Origin: an uncultured Bacteroidales bacterium
GTDB lineage: Bacteria; Bacteroidota; Bacteroidia; Bacteroidales; UBA932
Direction: 5' to 3'
Length of the DNA stretch: 64,000 nt
Assembly: GCA_946405435.1 (NCBI GenBank)
Contig: CAMJHF010000010.1
Span: 33,554 to 97,553, forward strand
The position numbers were made by a program, and so were the translations under genes. This document shows, piece by piece, positions 15,862 through 25,207 of this stretch. The stretch's first letter is position 1. Every line of letters begins with the position of its first letter. The notes below the pieces were generated by a model. That model was given only the letters and a program-made list of their open reading frames with translations, searched no databases and had not been told where the DNA came from.

Positions 15862-15869
15862 GGGTAAAG

Positions 15870-17117
15870 ATGAAGGTCGTTCACTTGTCAACATTGGATT
15901 ATGGCGGAGCCGGCCTTGCTGCGCTTCGTATCCATTTGTCGCTCAGGGCAAGGGGTATTGACAGCACATTGCTTGTGTCAGAAAAAACTTGTTCCGAAGA
16001 ATCGGTCGTTGAAGTTGAAAAAGCAACTTGGAATAGTTACAAACTTCCGCGGAATCGCTTCTTCAATCGTTTAATGCGGTTTATGCTGCGGCATGGCCCA
16101 TTCAAAACCGAAAGCGAAAAAGACAAAAAATACCTTCGTGCCGTCGCGCCGCAAAACAGGTCTTTGTTCACATCTCCAATTTCAAGTTATTCTCTAAGTG
16201 ACCATCCGGCAATCAAGGACGCTGACATTATTCACCTTCATTGGATAGAGAATTTTGTTGACTACAGGTCTTTTTTTGCTTCTATCAACAAGCCGGTTGT
16301 TTGGACCGCCCATGATGAAAATATCGGCTATGGTGGGTTCCATTATAAGCAGATCTTCATTCGTAATTATCAATATTACAAGCATCTGGAGGATAAATAC
16401 TCCGACATCAAAAGAAAGGCTCTTTCCCGAATTGAAGATTTGACAATGGTTTCACTGTCCCAAGAGATGGATGACTTTTGCCATAATGACTCCTTTATGA
16501 AAGACCGGACCTCGGTAATTATTCCAAACTCTGTTGATTACCATAAATTCGTCATTCAGGATAAAGAATTTGCAAGACGAGTCATTAAAATCCCGGAGAA
16601 CAGTATAGTATTTGTGTTTTGTGCATATAACATTGACGACCCTTTCAAAGGGCTTAATGTACTGCTGGAGGCCCTTGAGACTTTATCCATTCCAAACCTT
16701 GTATTGCTGTGTGTCGGCAAAGGTAATGTCCCTCGCCGGACAAATATCAAAATATACAAAGCAGGCTTGGTAATTAATGAGGACTTCTTGTCTCTTCTGC
16801 TTTCTGCGGCAGATTTGTTCGTCTTGCCGTCTTGTCAGGAGGCCTTTGCCCAAACCCCGCTTGAAGCCCTCTGCTGCGGTGTGCCCATAGTTGCTTTTCC
16901 AGTCAGCGGGACATCATATCTAATTAATGAAGACAATGGAATAAGGTGCAATGGTTTTACCGTTAATGCGCTGATTGAAGGTATTCAAAAGGCCCTTGAA
17001 ACCAAATATGATCCAAGCAAAATCAGACAGGATATTATCAACCGCTTCTCTCCAGAACTAATAGCGGAGAGGTATGCAGATTTATACGAAAGCATTATTA
17101 CACGCTGTTTAAGATAA
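15870..17117 (+). CDS. GT4 family glycosyltransferase
   Basis: A 415-residue GT-B transferase. The N-terminus MKVVHLSTLDYGGAGLAALR carries the acceptor-side glycine loop, HLHWIENFVDY follows at about 120, and the donor-binding C-terminal domain has LPSCQEAFAQTPLEALCCG, the E-x7-E motif of GT4. ATG 15870 is used because an upstream start at 15801 would overlap GT11 by 60 bp and lacks family similarity. Confidence 0.87.
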   Translation: MKVVHLSTLDYGGAGLAALRIHLSLRARGIDSTLLVSEKTCSEESVVEVEKATWNSYKLPRNRFFNRLMRFMLRHGPFKTESEKDKKYLRAVAPQNRSLFTSPISSYSLSDHPAIKDADIIHLHWIENFVDYRSFFASINKPVVWTAHDENIGYGGFHYKQIFIRNYQYYKHLEDKYSDIKRKALSRIEDLTMVSLSQEMDDFCHNDSFMKDRTSVIIPNSVDYHKFVIQDKEFARRVIKIPENSIVFVFCAYNIDDPFKGLNVLLEALETLSIPNLVLLCVGKGNVPRRTNIKIYKAGLVINEDFLSLLLSAADLFVLPSCQEAFAQTPLEALCCGVPIVAFPVSGTSYLINEDNGIRCNGFTVNALIEGIQKALETKYDPSKIRQDIINRFSPELIAERYADLYESIITRCLR

Positions 17118-17121
17118 TCAG

Positions 17122-18423
17122 ATGAGTACTGCAATTGAATTCAATCATGTAGGAAAACAATACCGGCTGGGACTTGTGTCGACAAGGACCCTCAGTCACG
17201 ACCTGCACCGCTGGTGGCAAACTGCCATCCTGCGAAAAGAAGACCCTTATCTCAAGATTGGCGAGACCAACGACCGCACTACGGTGGGTTCAAGCGAATA
17301 TGTCTGGGCCCTGCAGGACATTGATTTTAAGGTTGAGCAGGGTGACGTCGTGGGCATCATAGGCAAGAACGGCGCAGGAAAGAGTACATTGCTGAAGCTC
17401 CTCTCCAAGGTAACCGGCCCGACGGTAGGCTCTATCCGCTCCCGCGGCCGTATCGGTGCACTTCTGGAGGTCGGCACCGGTTTCCACCCGGAAATGACTG
17501 GGCGCGAAAACATTTATATGAACGGCGCGATCATGGGAATGAGCAAAGCCGAGATTACAAAAAAGCTCGATGAGATTATTGATTTCTCCGGTTGTGAGCG
17601 CTACATTGACACCCCAGTAAAGCGGTATTCGTCAGGAATGACTGTTCGCCTTGGTTTTGCTGTGGCTGCACATCTCGACCCTGAGATCCTTGTTGTGGAT
17701 GAAGTCCTGGCTGTTGGAGACGCAGAATTTCAGAAGAAAGCTATAGGGAAAATGCATAATGTCAGTCAGGGAGAAGGGAGAACGGTGCTGTTCGTGAGTC
17801 ATAATATGGCAAGCATTAGAAAGTTGTGTCATAATGGTATCGTTTTAAAGAATGGAAGTATTGTTTTCTCTGGCACGGCCGATAATTGTGTGGATTATTA
17901 TATTGGTAATAGTATCACTCAGTTATGCTCTTTCGCTGAGATTACTGATGCTCATAGGAATTATGAATTCACCAGCAAGGACATTGAACTATTATCCGTG
18001 CAGATGGAAGGAGATCCTAATGAGGTTGCGTCAGACCAACCCCTTCATTTCGTAATTAAGCTCAAGAAGAATGCTGATGTTGGGATGGCATCTATAGAAA
18101 TAATGTTTAATGACCAGAAAGATGACAGGATAGGTTCCTATATTTCTCCCTATTTTGATCTAAGCCAAGTGAAGAAGGGAGAGACTTTCATTTGTCGTTC
18201 GACTATTTCCCAGCATAATCTGGCCAAAGGAAAGTATCATGTCTGCTTCAATGTTGGTTTGAAAAATATTGAAATCGGGTGTAAGGATTATGATATTGCC
18301 CACAACGTTTTGAGTTTCTCTGTTGTTTACGCCGACGGAAAGAATCGTACCCCTTTTAATTATTGGCCGGCTTTCAATGGCAATTTATATTTTCAGGGGA
18401 ATACAGAGATTCTAGCATTATAG
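17122..18423 (+). CDS. wzt: Polysaccharide ABC exporter ATPase with C-terminal glycan-binding domain (Wzt)
   Basis: A 433-residue ATPase subunit. Walker A is GKNGAGKST (81-89), the signature segment is YSSGMTVRLGFA, and Walker B is ILVVDEVLAVGD. The sequence EVGTGFHPEMTGRENIYMNG is characteristic of the Wzt/KpsT group. About 170 residues follow the ATPase core, from about 265, in a beta-rich domain. In Wzt proteins such a domain recognises the export-ready end of the glycan. That predicts export of a fully polymerised, terminally marked chain. Its permease partner is the wzm gene at 10990. Base composition drops within the gene: the ATPase part is GC-richer than the binding domain. Confidence 0.92.
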   Translation: MSTAIEFNHVGKQYRLGLVSTRTLSHDLHRWWQTAILRKEDPYLKIGETNDRTTVGSSEYVWALQDIDFKVEQGDVVGIIGKNGAGKSTLLKLLSKVTGPTVGSIRSRGRIGALLEVGTGFHPEMTGRENIYMNGAIMGMSKAEITKKLDEIIDFSGCERYIDTPVKRYSSGMTVRLGFAVAAHLDPEILVVDEVLAVGDAEFQKKAIGKMHNVSQGEGRTVLFVSHNMASIRKLCHNGIVLKNGSIVFSGTADNCVDYYIGNSITQLCSFAEITDAHRNYEFTSKDIELLSVQMEGDPNEVASDQPLHFVIKLKKNADVGMASIEIMFNDQKDDRIGSYISPYFDLSQVKKGETFICRSTISQHNLAKGKYHVCFNVGLKNIEIGCKDYDIAHNVLSFSVVYADGKNRTPFNYWPAFNGNLYFQGNTEILAL

Positions 18424-18428
18424 GTATT

Positions 18429-19328
18429 ATGCTCAAGAAGGTTAAGCGTTATTTAAGAGATCCTTACATGGCACTTGGGCAGGATCTCATTAAGAAGCAT
18501 CCAAACTGGATGTCAGACAAGTATTATCTCTCAGTTCTGTGGAAGACGCTGATGGGCTATGAACTTGATTGGAAGAATCCAAAGACATTCAATGAAAAAT
18601 TGCAGTGGTTGAAATTACATGACAGAAATCCTAGATATACAGAACTTGTTGATAAGGTTAAAGCCAAACACATTGTTTCTGATATGATTGGATCCGAGCA
18701 TATTATCCCAACTATCAGAGTCTACAACACTCCAGATGAGATTAACGCAGCAGAATTGCCCGAGCAGTTCGTTTTAAAGTGTAACCATGACAGCGGGAGT
18801 TTTGAGATATGTCAATGTAAAAACGCTTTTGATGTTGATGCAGCAAAGAAGAGATTGGGGGAAAAACTGCAACAGAATTTTTACTGGAATGCAAGGGAAT
18901 GGGCTTATAAAAATGTCGACCGGAAAATATTTGCCGAGGAGTTTGTAAAAGATCTTTCACAGGATGATTTGGTCACTTATAAGTTCTATTGTTTTGATGG
19001 GGAACCTAAATTAGCACTTGCAACTGTAAAAAACGAGGACTTTTGGGAAAATTACTATGACTTATCTTTCAATCTGCTGAAATTCAGTCATGGAAGCAAG
19101 AATAGCCCAACACCTTTGAACAAGCCGGCGAAGTTTGATGAGATGATTGATATCGCTCGTGTTTTGTCAAGAGGCATTCCACACGTCCGTATAGATCTAT
19201 ATGAATCTTCCGATCGCGTATTATTTTCCGAATTTACGTTTTACGATTGGGCGGGATTTAACACTTTCGATCCTGCCGAGTGGGATATGACATTGGGACA
19301 CTGGTTGAATCTGCCCAAAGTAAAATGA
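18429..19328 (+). CDS. ATP-grasp (TupA-like) protein
   Basis: A 299-residue protein with the TupA-type ATP-grasp pattern: KTFNEKLQWLKLHDRNPRY near residue 45, VLKCNHDSGS with the ATP-binding lysine near 115, and a C-terminal HVRIDLYES...FSEFTFYDWAG metal-binding block. TupA ligates amino acids to teichuronopeptides. Relatives in capsule loci are assumed to decorate or phosphorylate glycans, but the reaction here is unknown. ATG 18429 is chosen; a start at 18363 would overlap wzt by 60 bp. The stop overlaps the next ATG (ATGA). Confidence 0.82.
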   Translation: MLKKVKRYLRDPYMALGQDLIKKHPNWMSDKYYLSVLWKTLMGYELDWKNPKTFNEKLQWLKLHDRNPRYTELVDKVKAKHIVSDMIGSEHIIPTIRVYNTPDEINAAELPEQFVLKCNHDSGSFEICQCKNAFDVDAAKKRLGEKLQQNFYWNAREWAYKNVDRKIFAEEFVKDLSQDDLVTYKFYCFDGEPKLALATVKNEDFWENYYDLSFNLLKFSHGSKNSPTPLNKPAKFDEMIDIARVLSRGIPHVRIDLYESSDRVLFSEFTFYDWAGFNTFDPAEWDMTLGHWLNLPKVK

Positions 19329-20191
19329 AGCGCTTTGTCATATACACGGCTGTTATCGGAGGTTATGATCAAATTCGTCAACCTGAGATAATTGATGACC
19401 GGTTTGATTATGTTTTATTTTCAAATGATTTGCAAGACGATAAAGTTGGAGTATGGACAATAAAGCATTTCAGTTATTCTAATTCAGATTCAACCCGTAT
19501 TAGCCGATATATTAAAACTCATCCGGAGACGCTTCTTCCAGGGTATGATTTCAGCATTTGGATTGATTCCAACATTCAAATCTCATCTGATTTCCTATAT
19601 GCCCGTGCAATTGCTTTGTTTAACAATCAGGTAGAAATCTCGGCGCTAAAGCACCCCTTCCGTAATTATATCTATGATGAGTTATTTGCCGTGGTTAATT
19701 TGATGGTTGAACATGAGGCGGTGGTATTGAAGTGGGGGCATTTGTTAAGGAAAGAGGGTTGCCCAAAGAATCTTGGTTTGTCAGAAACCGGAATCCTATA
19801 CCGATGTACGAACCCACGGCTGAATGCTTTTAATGAATTATGGTGGAATTGCATAAGCCGTTATTCTCGGCGCGACCAACTCTCATTCAACTATTGCTTG
19901 TGGAAGAGCGGCCTGGAGTTCAACGATTTCCTGGGAGATGGGCGGTTATTGCGGGATTGCCCTGATTTTATCCTAAGTAATCATAATCGGCTTTTACACA
20001 ATCATTGTGAATTTGCAAAAAACGAGGCTTGGCTCATGCGGCACTGCTGGAAGCATCCCGGATCCGAGGAGAGAACGAAAAGTCTTTATTATCGGTTATA
20101 TGCAACCCCATTCCCTGTTCTTTGTGCTTATCTGTTAGGCCAGGTATTTCGGGTACTCGACTGGATTGAAAGGAAATGGAAACAATGTTGA
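19325..20191 (+). CDS. DUF616-type glycosyltransferase-like protein
   Basis: A 288-residue protein of the DUF616 (TOD1/MUCI70-like) group. It starts RFVIYTAVIGGYDQI, continues with IKTHPETLLPGYDFSIWIDSNIQI (the DSN replacing a DXD site) and ALKHPFRNYIYDEL, and ends with SFNYCLWKSGLEFNDF. These blocks are typical of the family, which is assigned to retaining transferases in plants. The bacterial specificity is unknown. The start overlaps the preceding stop by 4 bp. Confidence 0.78.
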   Translation: MKRFVIYTAVIGGYDQIRQPEIIDDRFDYVLFSNDLQDDKVGVWTIKHFSYSNSDSTRISRYIKTHPETLLPGYDFSIWIDSNIQISSDFLYARAIALFNNQVEISALKHPFRNYIYDELFAVVNLMVEHEAVVLKWGHLLRKEGCPKNLGLSETGILYRCTNPRLNAFNELWWNCISRYSRRDQLSFNYCLWKSGLEFNDFLGDGRLLRDCPDFILSNHNRLLHNHCEFAKNEAWLMRHCWKHPGSEERTKSLYYRLYATPFPVLCAYLLGQVFRVLDWIERKWKQC

Positions 20192-21105
20192 AAGTCTTCG
20201 CGATCATCGTTACCTATAAGGGACGTCAGTGGTATGACAAGTGTTTTTCATCTTTGCTGGAATCCACGATTCCTGTCGAAATCGTGGTCATAGACAATGC
20301 CTCCGGCGATGGATCTGCCGATTATATTCGAGAGCGCTTCCCTCACATAACACTGATCTGCTCCGATAAGAATCTTGGTTTCGGACAAGCGAACAATCTT
20401 GGAATGAGATATGCTTTGGACAATGGATGCGATTATGTTTTCCTCTTGAATCAGGATGCTTGGGTAGAACCGGATACAGTTGAAAAACTTATTGATATCC
20501 ATTCGCGAAATAAAGATTACGGGATATTGAGCCCTATTCATTTAACCCCCGATAAGTCTTCCATAGAGAAAGGATTGCTTACTTACTTGGATGATTATAA
20601 AACAACTGATAGGGCATTATTTGAAGACTTATATTTCAATAGGCTGAAGAACTTATATCAATCTTCTTTCATTAATGCTGCGGTCTGGCTGCTTCCTCGC
20701 ATCACATTGGAAACAGTAGGAGGTTTTGACCCTATTTTCTTTCACTATGAAGAAGATGACAATTATCTTCAGCGTGTAATGTATCATAATTTGAAGGTCG
20801 GTATCTGCCCGTTTGCCACTGCAGTTCATGACTGTGACAATAAAGGTGTTCGAGTATATTCCTCCGAAGAGGAAGAAAGAAGGCGTCATTCCTTTCTTTT
20901 GGTTCGCTATACGGACGTAACGAAGAATGTATCAATCCGGAAAGATCTTTTGTCTTTTCTAAGGAAAGCCGTTATCTCTTTCTGTCGAGGAAAGTTTAAA
21001 GATGCTCGGCGATATTTGAGTGATTTGTTTTATATTCATTCGAAAAAGAAAGCCATCGCTTTCAGCCTCTCGACAAATCGAGAAGCGGGACCCAAATGGC
21101 TATGA
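20185..21105 (+). CDS. GT2 family glycosyltransferase (rhamnosyltransferase-like)
   Basis: A 306-residue GT2 enzyme related to bacterial rhamnosyl transferases. Visible are FAIIVTYKGRQWYDKCFSSL, VIDNASGDGSADYI, GFGQANNLGMRYA and FLLNQDAW (DXD equivalent). FFHYEEDDNYLQR follows at about 190, a motif of the rhamnosyltransferase subgroup. An in-frame ATG at 20176 would add three residues, and either start overlaps the preceding gene. The sugar transferred is not predictable. Confidence 0.84.
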   Translation: MLKVFAIIVTYKGRQWYDKCFSSLLESTIPVEIVVIDNASGDGSADYIRERFPHITLICSDKNLGFGQANNLGMRYALDNGCDYVFLLNQDAWVEPDTVEKLIDIHSRNKDYGILSPIHLTPDKSSIEKGLLTYLDDYKTTDRALFEDLYFNRLKNLYQSSFINAAVWLLPRITLETVGGFDPIFFHYEEDDNYLQRVMYHNLKVGICPFATAVHDCDNKGVRVYSSEEEERRRHSFLLVRYTDVTKNVSIRKDLLSFLRKAVISFCRGKFKDARRYLSDLFYIHSKKKAIAFSLSTNREAGPKWL

Positions 21106-21129
21106 GTATTACACGCCGAGGATTGAATT

Positions 21130-21897
21130 ATGAAATCAATCAATCGTCTTTCTCATTTGATAAAAAAGGCCTATCGAAAGGTTAAGCGCTTCTGGCGCCA
21201 TCCTATCCGCGTGTTTTGCCTTCATCAAGTAAACGATGTTTACGACCCCAAGACTTGTTTTGAGTGTGACTGGCTTTCTCTACAAGTGTTTATTCAAACA
21301 ATAGAGTTAATGAGAGCCGACTACACCTTCATCTCCTTGGAAGAAGCTTATAAGCGATTGAATCAACGTCGAATCCGATTTAGAAATTTTGCCGTTATAA
21401 CGTTTGATGATGGGTATCGGTCTTCCTTACCGGCATTATTATGGTTGGAAAGCCAAGGAATACCCTATACTTTGTTTTTGAATTCAAAGTATTTGGATGG
21501 CCGTTCGATAAGCCCTCATCTGTTTGAACATGCGCTTTCAATCGATCCTCTGTCCACTGAGAGTCAAATTGCTTCAAACTTGTATTTGACGGAGGATTCC
21601 ATTAAGACACTTTCTCTGCGTTGGGCTAGTCTGGCCTCTCACGGGTATGAGCATTTTGATGCTACGACTTGTTCGAGAGAGGAGTTTGCCAAACAACTGC
21701 AAAGATGTATGGATGACTTGTCCATATTTCCTAATGTTATCCCTTTCCATGCTTATACATGGGGGAGACATTCGAAGGAAACTGATAAAGTAGTCACATC
21801 GTTGAGGTTAGTGCCCGTGTTAGTGGATGGGCAAAAGAATTTGAACGCTGATGGGGTCATCCATCGGGAGTTGTTCCCGGTTTGTACCCGGGCCTGA
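21130..21897 (+). CDS. Polysaccharide deacetylase-like (NodB homology) protein
   Basis: A 255-residue cytoplasmic-looking protein with a basic N-terminus and RVFCLHQVNDVYDP. The NodB signature is TFDDGYRSS (about 94-102), where the second Asp is the metal ligand. The usual HxxxH pair is represented by SHGYEHFD near 170. The end, VDGQKNLNADGVIHRELF, is the common terminus of this subgroup, so no truncation is evident. It probably deacetylates a HexNAc residue or precursor. A 62-nt gap to the next gene has no clear signal. Confidence 0.78.
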   Translation: MKSINRLSHLIKKAYRKVKRFWRHPIRVFCLHQVNDVYDPKTCFECDWLSLQVFIQTIELMRADYTFISLEEAYKRLNQRRIRFRNFAVITFDDGYRSSLPALLWLESQGIPYTLFLNSKYLDGRSISPHLFEHALSIDPLSTESQIASNLYLTEDSIKTLSLRWASLASHGYEHFDATTCSREEFAKQLQRCMDDLSIFPNVIPFHAYTWGRHSKETDKVVTSLRLVPVLVDGQKNLNADGVIHRELFPVCTRA

Positions 21898-21959
21898 AAA
21901 AGATAGAAGTGGACCCAATCTTGCTGATATAATCTCATATAGCACCTTCGACGTTTTTC

Positions 21960-22889
21960 ATGTTTTCTGTTATCATACCACTTTACAATAAAGAAGGAAG
22001 CATTCGAGCTACTTTACAATCTGTTCGTGCACAAACATTTACAGATTTTGAACTGATTGTGGTAGATGACGGTTCGACCGATGATAGTTTCGCTGTCGCT
22101 TCAAAAGTAAAGGATGAAAGGATTCGATTGATACATAAGGAAAACGGTGGTGTTTCCTCTGCCAGGAATGTTGGTATCAAAGCATCACAATATCCCTATG
22201 TGGCATTGCTGGACGGCGACGATTACTGGGCTCCAACCTTCCTTGAGGAGCAGTTGGCTTTGATCGAGGAATTTCCGGAAGCATCCCTTTGGGGTGTCAA
22301 TTATGCCTTCGTGAAAGGAGACAAGTGTGAGCCATGCCGTCAGGGTATGGGAGATGGATTCAGAGGATACGTAAAAGGGTATTTTTCATCTTCCCACAAC
22401 GATTTGTTCTGTTCGTCAAGCGTCGTGGCGCGGAAGGATGTTTTCGAGAAAGTGGGCTTTTTCGACGAGCGGATTGCCTCGTCTGAAGACCTCGACATGT
22501 GGTATCGCATCATACTTCACTATCCTGTAGTCTATTACGACAAGGTGCTGGCGTATTACAACCAGAATGCGGAGAATCGCGTGGCATACGACACGGATGT
22601 CCGCTTCCCCTTAAGCAAAGACATCAAATACTATATCGATAAATTTGAGGCCGATTTCAAGAACAATAAAGATTTTTCTCATTTTCTGAATACTCTTGTG
22701 GCAGCTGAATTGCTTTCCAAAGGGTATTATTTCGGCTCACCGCGGGACAGGGCTGATGCAGACCACGTTGCAAGCCTTCTGCAGTACAGCGACATTCACC
22801 CAAAGTATCGCTGGTTTTTCAAAACGCCCCGATGGTTCGGATGGATTGTATATAAGATTGTTTCACTAAAGAGAAGTATTGCCAGGTGA
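21960..22889 (+). CDS. GT2 family glycosyltransferase
   Basis: A 309-residue GT-A transferase: FSVIIPLYNKEGSIRATLQS, LIVVDDGSTDDS, GGVSSARNVGIKAS and ALLDGDDYW (DXD). ERIASSEDLDMWYRI near residue 175 provides the ED catalytic-base region usual in the family. Its stop overlaps the next ATG (ATG at 22889). Confidence 0.88.
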   Translation: MFSVIIPLYNKEGSIRATLQSVRAQTFTDFELIVVDDGSTDDSFAVASKVKDERIRLIHKENGGVSSARNVGIKASQYPYVALLDGDDYWAPTFLEEQLALIEEFPEASLWGVNYAFVKGDKCEPCRQGMGDGFRGYVKGYFSSSHNDLFCSSSVVARKDVFEKVGFFDERIASSEDLDMWYRIILHYPVVYYDKVLAYYNQNAENRVAYDTDVRFPLSKDIKYYIDKFEADFKNNKDFSHFLNTLVAAELLSKGYYFGSPRDRADADHVASLLQYSDIHPKYRWFFKTPRWFGWIVYKIVSLKRSIAR

Positions 22890-23881
22890 TGAAAGTCTCC
22901 GTAGCCGTCATAACGTACAATCAGGAAAAGACTATCGGTCAGACCCTCGACAGCATCTTGATGCAGAAGGGCAACTTTGAACTTGAGGTCGTCATAGGTG
23001 AGGACTGCAGCAAAGACGGCACCTGGAGGATCTGCAAGGAACATGAGGAACGCTTCCCCGACAGGGTGAGGCTCCTTCCGAATACTCAGAACCTCGGTAT
23101 CATGGGCAATGTCGCAAGGACATTCAGATCCTGCTCGGGAGACTTGTTGAGCATCATCGCCGGGGATGATTACTACTGCGACGACCACGCAGTCGAAAAA
23201 CAGATGCAGTATCTGCTGCAGCATCCTTCGGCCGGGGTCATGGGAGCAAACGGATACCGCTGCTATGTTAGAAAGGGTACGATGGTCCCGGGACTAAACC
23301 AGGCCGTGACTGACGGAGAAGATAAAGCCAAGGAGTTCTACTTCTCAAGTTCCTATACCGGAGGCGTATATTTCAAACCCGTGGGTCTGATGATTCGGCG
23401 CGACCTTCTGCAGGTTCTCGATTTCGACGAGATGATGCGCCGTGAATTGCCCGTGGAAGATTACCCCATGCAAGCGATTCTCTCCCAGCATACCAGTTTT
23501 GCTTGTCTTCCCGACTTATTGGTCGTCTATCGTATTTACAAGGAGTCCGCAACATTCGTATCTCTTGACGATGCCCGTTACCTGGACTATCACAAGGGTC
23601 TGGTGAATACGAGACGGTATTTGAATGAACTCTTCCCTAATGATGTTTACATGACGGAAGCAGACTTGAAAGAGTATCTGTTTTACAAAGAATTCCTTTT
23701 GTATCTCCATAAGCTGGACTTTAAGCGTGCTAAAGCTTTGATAGCAACTGCGGATCCGCAAATCAAGGAGAGCGTCAAGGTCAGGCGGGCAAGAGCTTTT
23801 GCAAAATCGCGCTTTCATTTTCTGTTTGCCCACCTGACCAAGGAGTACAAAACACGGCGGGCATTGGACAATAATACTTAA
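22889..23881 (+). CDS. GT2 family glycosyltransferase
   Basis: A 330-residue GT2 enzyme: [47 protein letters not shown] and [13 protein letters not shown] (DXD). An [13 protein letters not shown] segment near residue 190 is the probable catalytic-base region. The start codon is taken as ATG 22889 rather than the adjacent GTG 22886. The N-terminal third is GC-richer than the preceding genes. Confidence 0.87.
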   Translation: MKVSVAVITYNQEKTIGQTLDSILMQKGNFELEVVIGEDCSKDGTWRICKEHEERFPDRVRLLPNTQNLGIMGNVARTFRSCSGDLLSIIAGDDYYCDDHAVEKQMQYLLQHPSAGVMGANGYRCYVRKGTMVPGLNQAVTDGEDKAKEFYFSSSYTGGVYFKPVGLMIRRDLLQVLDFDEMMRRELPVEDYPMQAILSQHTSFACLPDLLVVYRIYKESATFVSLDDARYLDYHKGLVNTRRYLNELFPNDVYMTEADLKEYLFYKEFLLYLHKLDFKRAKALIATADPQIKESVKVRRARAFAKSRFHFLFAHLTKEYKTRRALDNNT

Positions 23882-23888
23882 TGCAGGC

Positions 23889-24347
23889 ATGATACATCCC
23901 CTTTCAGACTGTCAGAATAAGAATATTCCCGAGAGCTCCAACATCTGGCAGTTTTGCGTAGTGCTTCCCGGGGCCAGAATCGGCGAGAATTGCAATATTT
24001 GCTCTCATTGTTTTATCGAGAATGATGTTGTAATCGGCGATAACGTTACCATAAAAAGCGGTGTCCAGATATGGGACGGTGTAACGCTGGAAGACAATGT
24101 TTGTATTGGGGCAAATGTCACTTTCACCAACGACCGTTTTCCGCGCTCAAAGAATGCAGACTGGAAAATTGAGCCAACAATAATAAAACGGGGTGCAAGC
24201 ATCGGTGCAGGAAGTACTATCCTATGCGGGATAACGATTGGAGAGAATGCTATGATAGGAATAGGCAGCGTAGTGACCAAAGACGTCCCTGCCGGAGAAG
24301 TGTGGGTCGGCAATCCCGCAAGATTCATGAAAAGGGTAGAAGAATGA
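23889..24347 (+). CDS. Sugar N-acetyltransferase, FdtC/QdtC-like (hexapeptide fold)
   Basis: A 152-residue left-handed beta-helix enzyme with hexapeptide runs ([22 protein letters not shown]). The loop [20 protein letters not shown] resembles the acceptor loop of acetyltransferases acting on dTDP-3-amino-3,6-dideoxyhexoses. It starts just upstream of two ketoisomerases and an aminotransferase, so I infer that it makes dTDP-Fuc3NAc or dTDP-Qui3NAc with acetyl-CoA. The isomer (galacto or gluco) cannot be told from sequence by eye. Confidence 0.78.
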   Translation: MIHPLSDCQNKNIPESSNIWQFCVVLPGARIGENCNICSHCFIENDVVIGDNVTIKSGVQIWDGVTLEDNVCIGANVTFTNDRFPRSKNADWKIEPTIIKRGASIGAGSTILCGITIGENAMIGIGSVVTKDVPAGEVWVGNPARFMKRVEE

Positions 24348-24393
24348 GATAAAACTATCTGAATCCTTGATTCTTAAGGAATCTAAATAAACG

Positions 24394-24801
24394 ATGGACG
24401 CAAGAATCATACAGTTACCTAAAATACTCGACAGCCGAGGAAATCTGTCATTCGTGGAGAATCTGAACCAGATTCCCTTTGCGATTTGCCGGACTTACTG
24501 GCTCTATGATGTCCCGGGAGGAGAGTGCCGCGGCGGGCATGCGTATAGAAAGAATGAAGAGTTTGTCATCGCCCTGTCCGGATCGTTCGACGTTGTTCTG
24601 GATGACGGCAGGCAGAAACAGACCTATTCATTAAACAGATCGTACTACGGACTTTATATTCCTGCCGGAGTCTGGAGGGAAATGGAGAATTTCTCGACCA
24701 ACTCCCTGGCATTGGAATTCGGATCCGTTCCGTTTGATGAGTTGGATTATGTCCGTGATTATGAAGAATTTGTCCGATTAAAATCACATGGAGAGATTTA
24801 G
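24394..24801 (+). CDS. dTDP-4-keto-6-deoxyhexose 3,4-ketoisomerase-like protein, copy A (HAY variant)
   Basis: A 135-residue cupin of the WxcM-like/FdtA family. Recognisable are IQLPKILDSRGNLSFVE, YWLYDVPGG and LDDGRQKQTYSLN, then YGLYIPAGVWREMENF and YVRDYEEF. FdtA enzymes carry two strictly conserved histidines in RGxHAH, the first acting as base. Here the motif reads RGGHAYRK, so the first His is kept and the second is Tyr. It overlaps copy B by 14 bp. It may be an altered-specificity or inactive paralogue. Confidence 0.82.
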   Translation: MDARIIQLPKILDSRGNLSFVENLNQIPFAICRTYWLYDVPGGECRGGHAYRKNEEFVIALSGSFDVVLDDGRQKQTYSLNRSYYGLYIPAGVWREMENFSTNSLALEFGSVPFDELDYVRDYEEFVRLKSHGEI

Positions 24802-25207
24802 CGTCCAAGATTGTAGGGTCATTGAGCTGGACAAGCACCATAGTGACAGGAAAGGCAATTTGACCGTTGTGGAAAACGGAAAGGATCTCCCTTTCAATGT
24901 ACAACGTGCTTACTATCTTTATGATGTTCCAGGAGGTGAGAGCCGCGGGTCACATGCCCATATGGAGCTGGAGCAGCTTATTGTTGCTGCATCCGGATCT
25001 TTTATGGTCACACTTGACGACGGGAGAGAAAAGAGGTCTTTCCTTCTTAACCGTCCCTATCAAGGATTGTATGTAAAATCAGGGATGTGGCGTGATTTGT
25101 CCGATTTTTCCTCCGGCGCCGTAGCCCTGGTATTAGCTTCGGACGTATATAAAGAAGAGGATTATATCAGGGACTACCAGAAGTTTCTGCAATTTAGAGG
25201 ATTATGA
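24788..25207 (+). CDS. fdtA/qdtA: dTDP-4-keto-6-deoxyhexose 3,4-ketoisomerase, copy B
   Basis: A 139-residue cupin paralogous to copy A, with the intact motif [11 protein letters not shown]. Other matching blocks are [36 protein letters not shown] and YIRDYQKFL. FdtA and QdtA move the keto group of dTDP-4-keto-6-deoxyglucose from C4 to C3, giving the galacto or gluco product. The enzymes that make its substrate (RmlA, RmlB) are not in this window. Its stop overlaps the ATG of the aminotransferase by 4 bp. Confidence 0.87.
   Translation: MERFSVQDCRVIELDKHHSDRKGNLTVVENGKDLPFNVQRAYYLYDVPGGESRGSHAHMELEQLIVAASGSFMVTLDDGREKRSFLLNRPYQGLYVKSGMWRDLSDFSSGAVALVLASDVYKEEDYIRDYQKFLQFRGL

Noticed and set aside
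21868..22006. Possible frameshift extending the deacetylase-like protein
   Set aside because: The alternative frame would add about 30 residues and overlap the next gene, but the existing end (VIHRELF) is the usual terminus of this subgroup.
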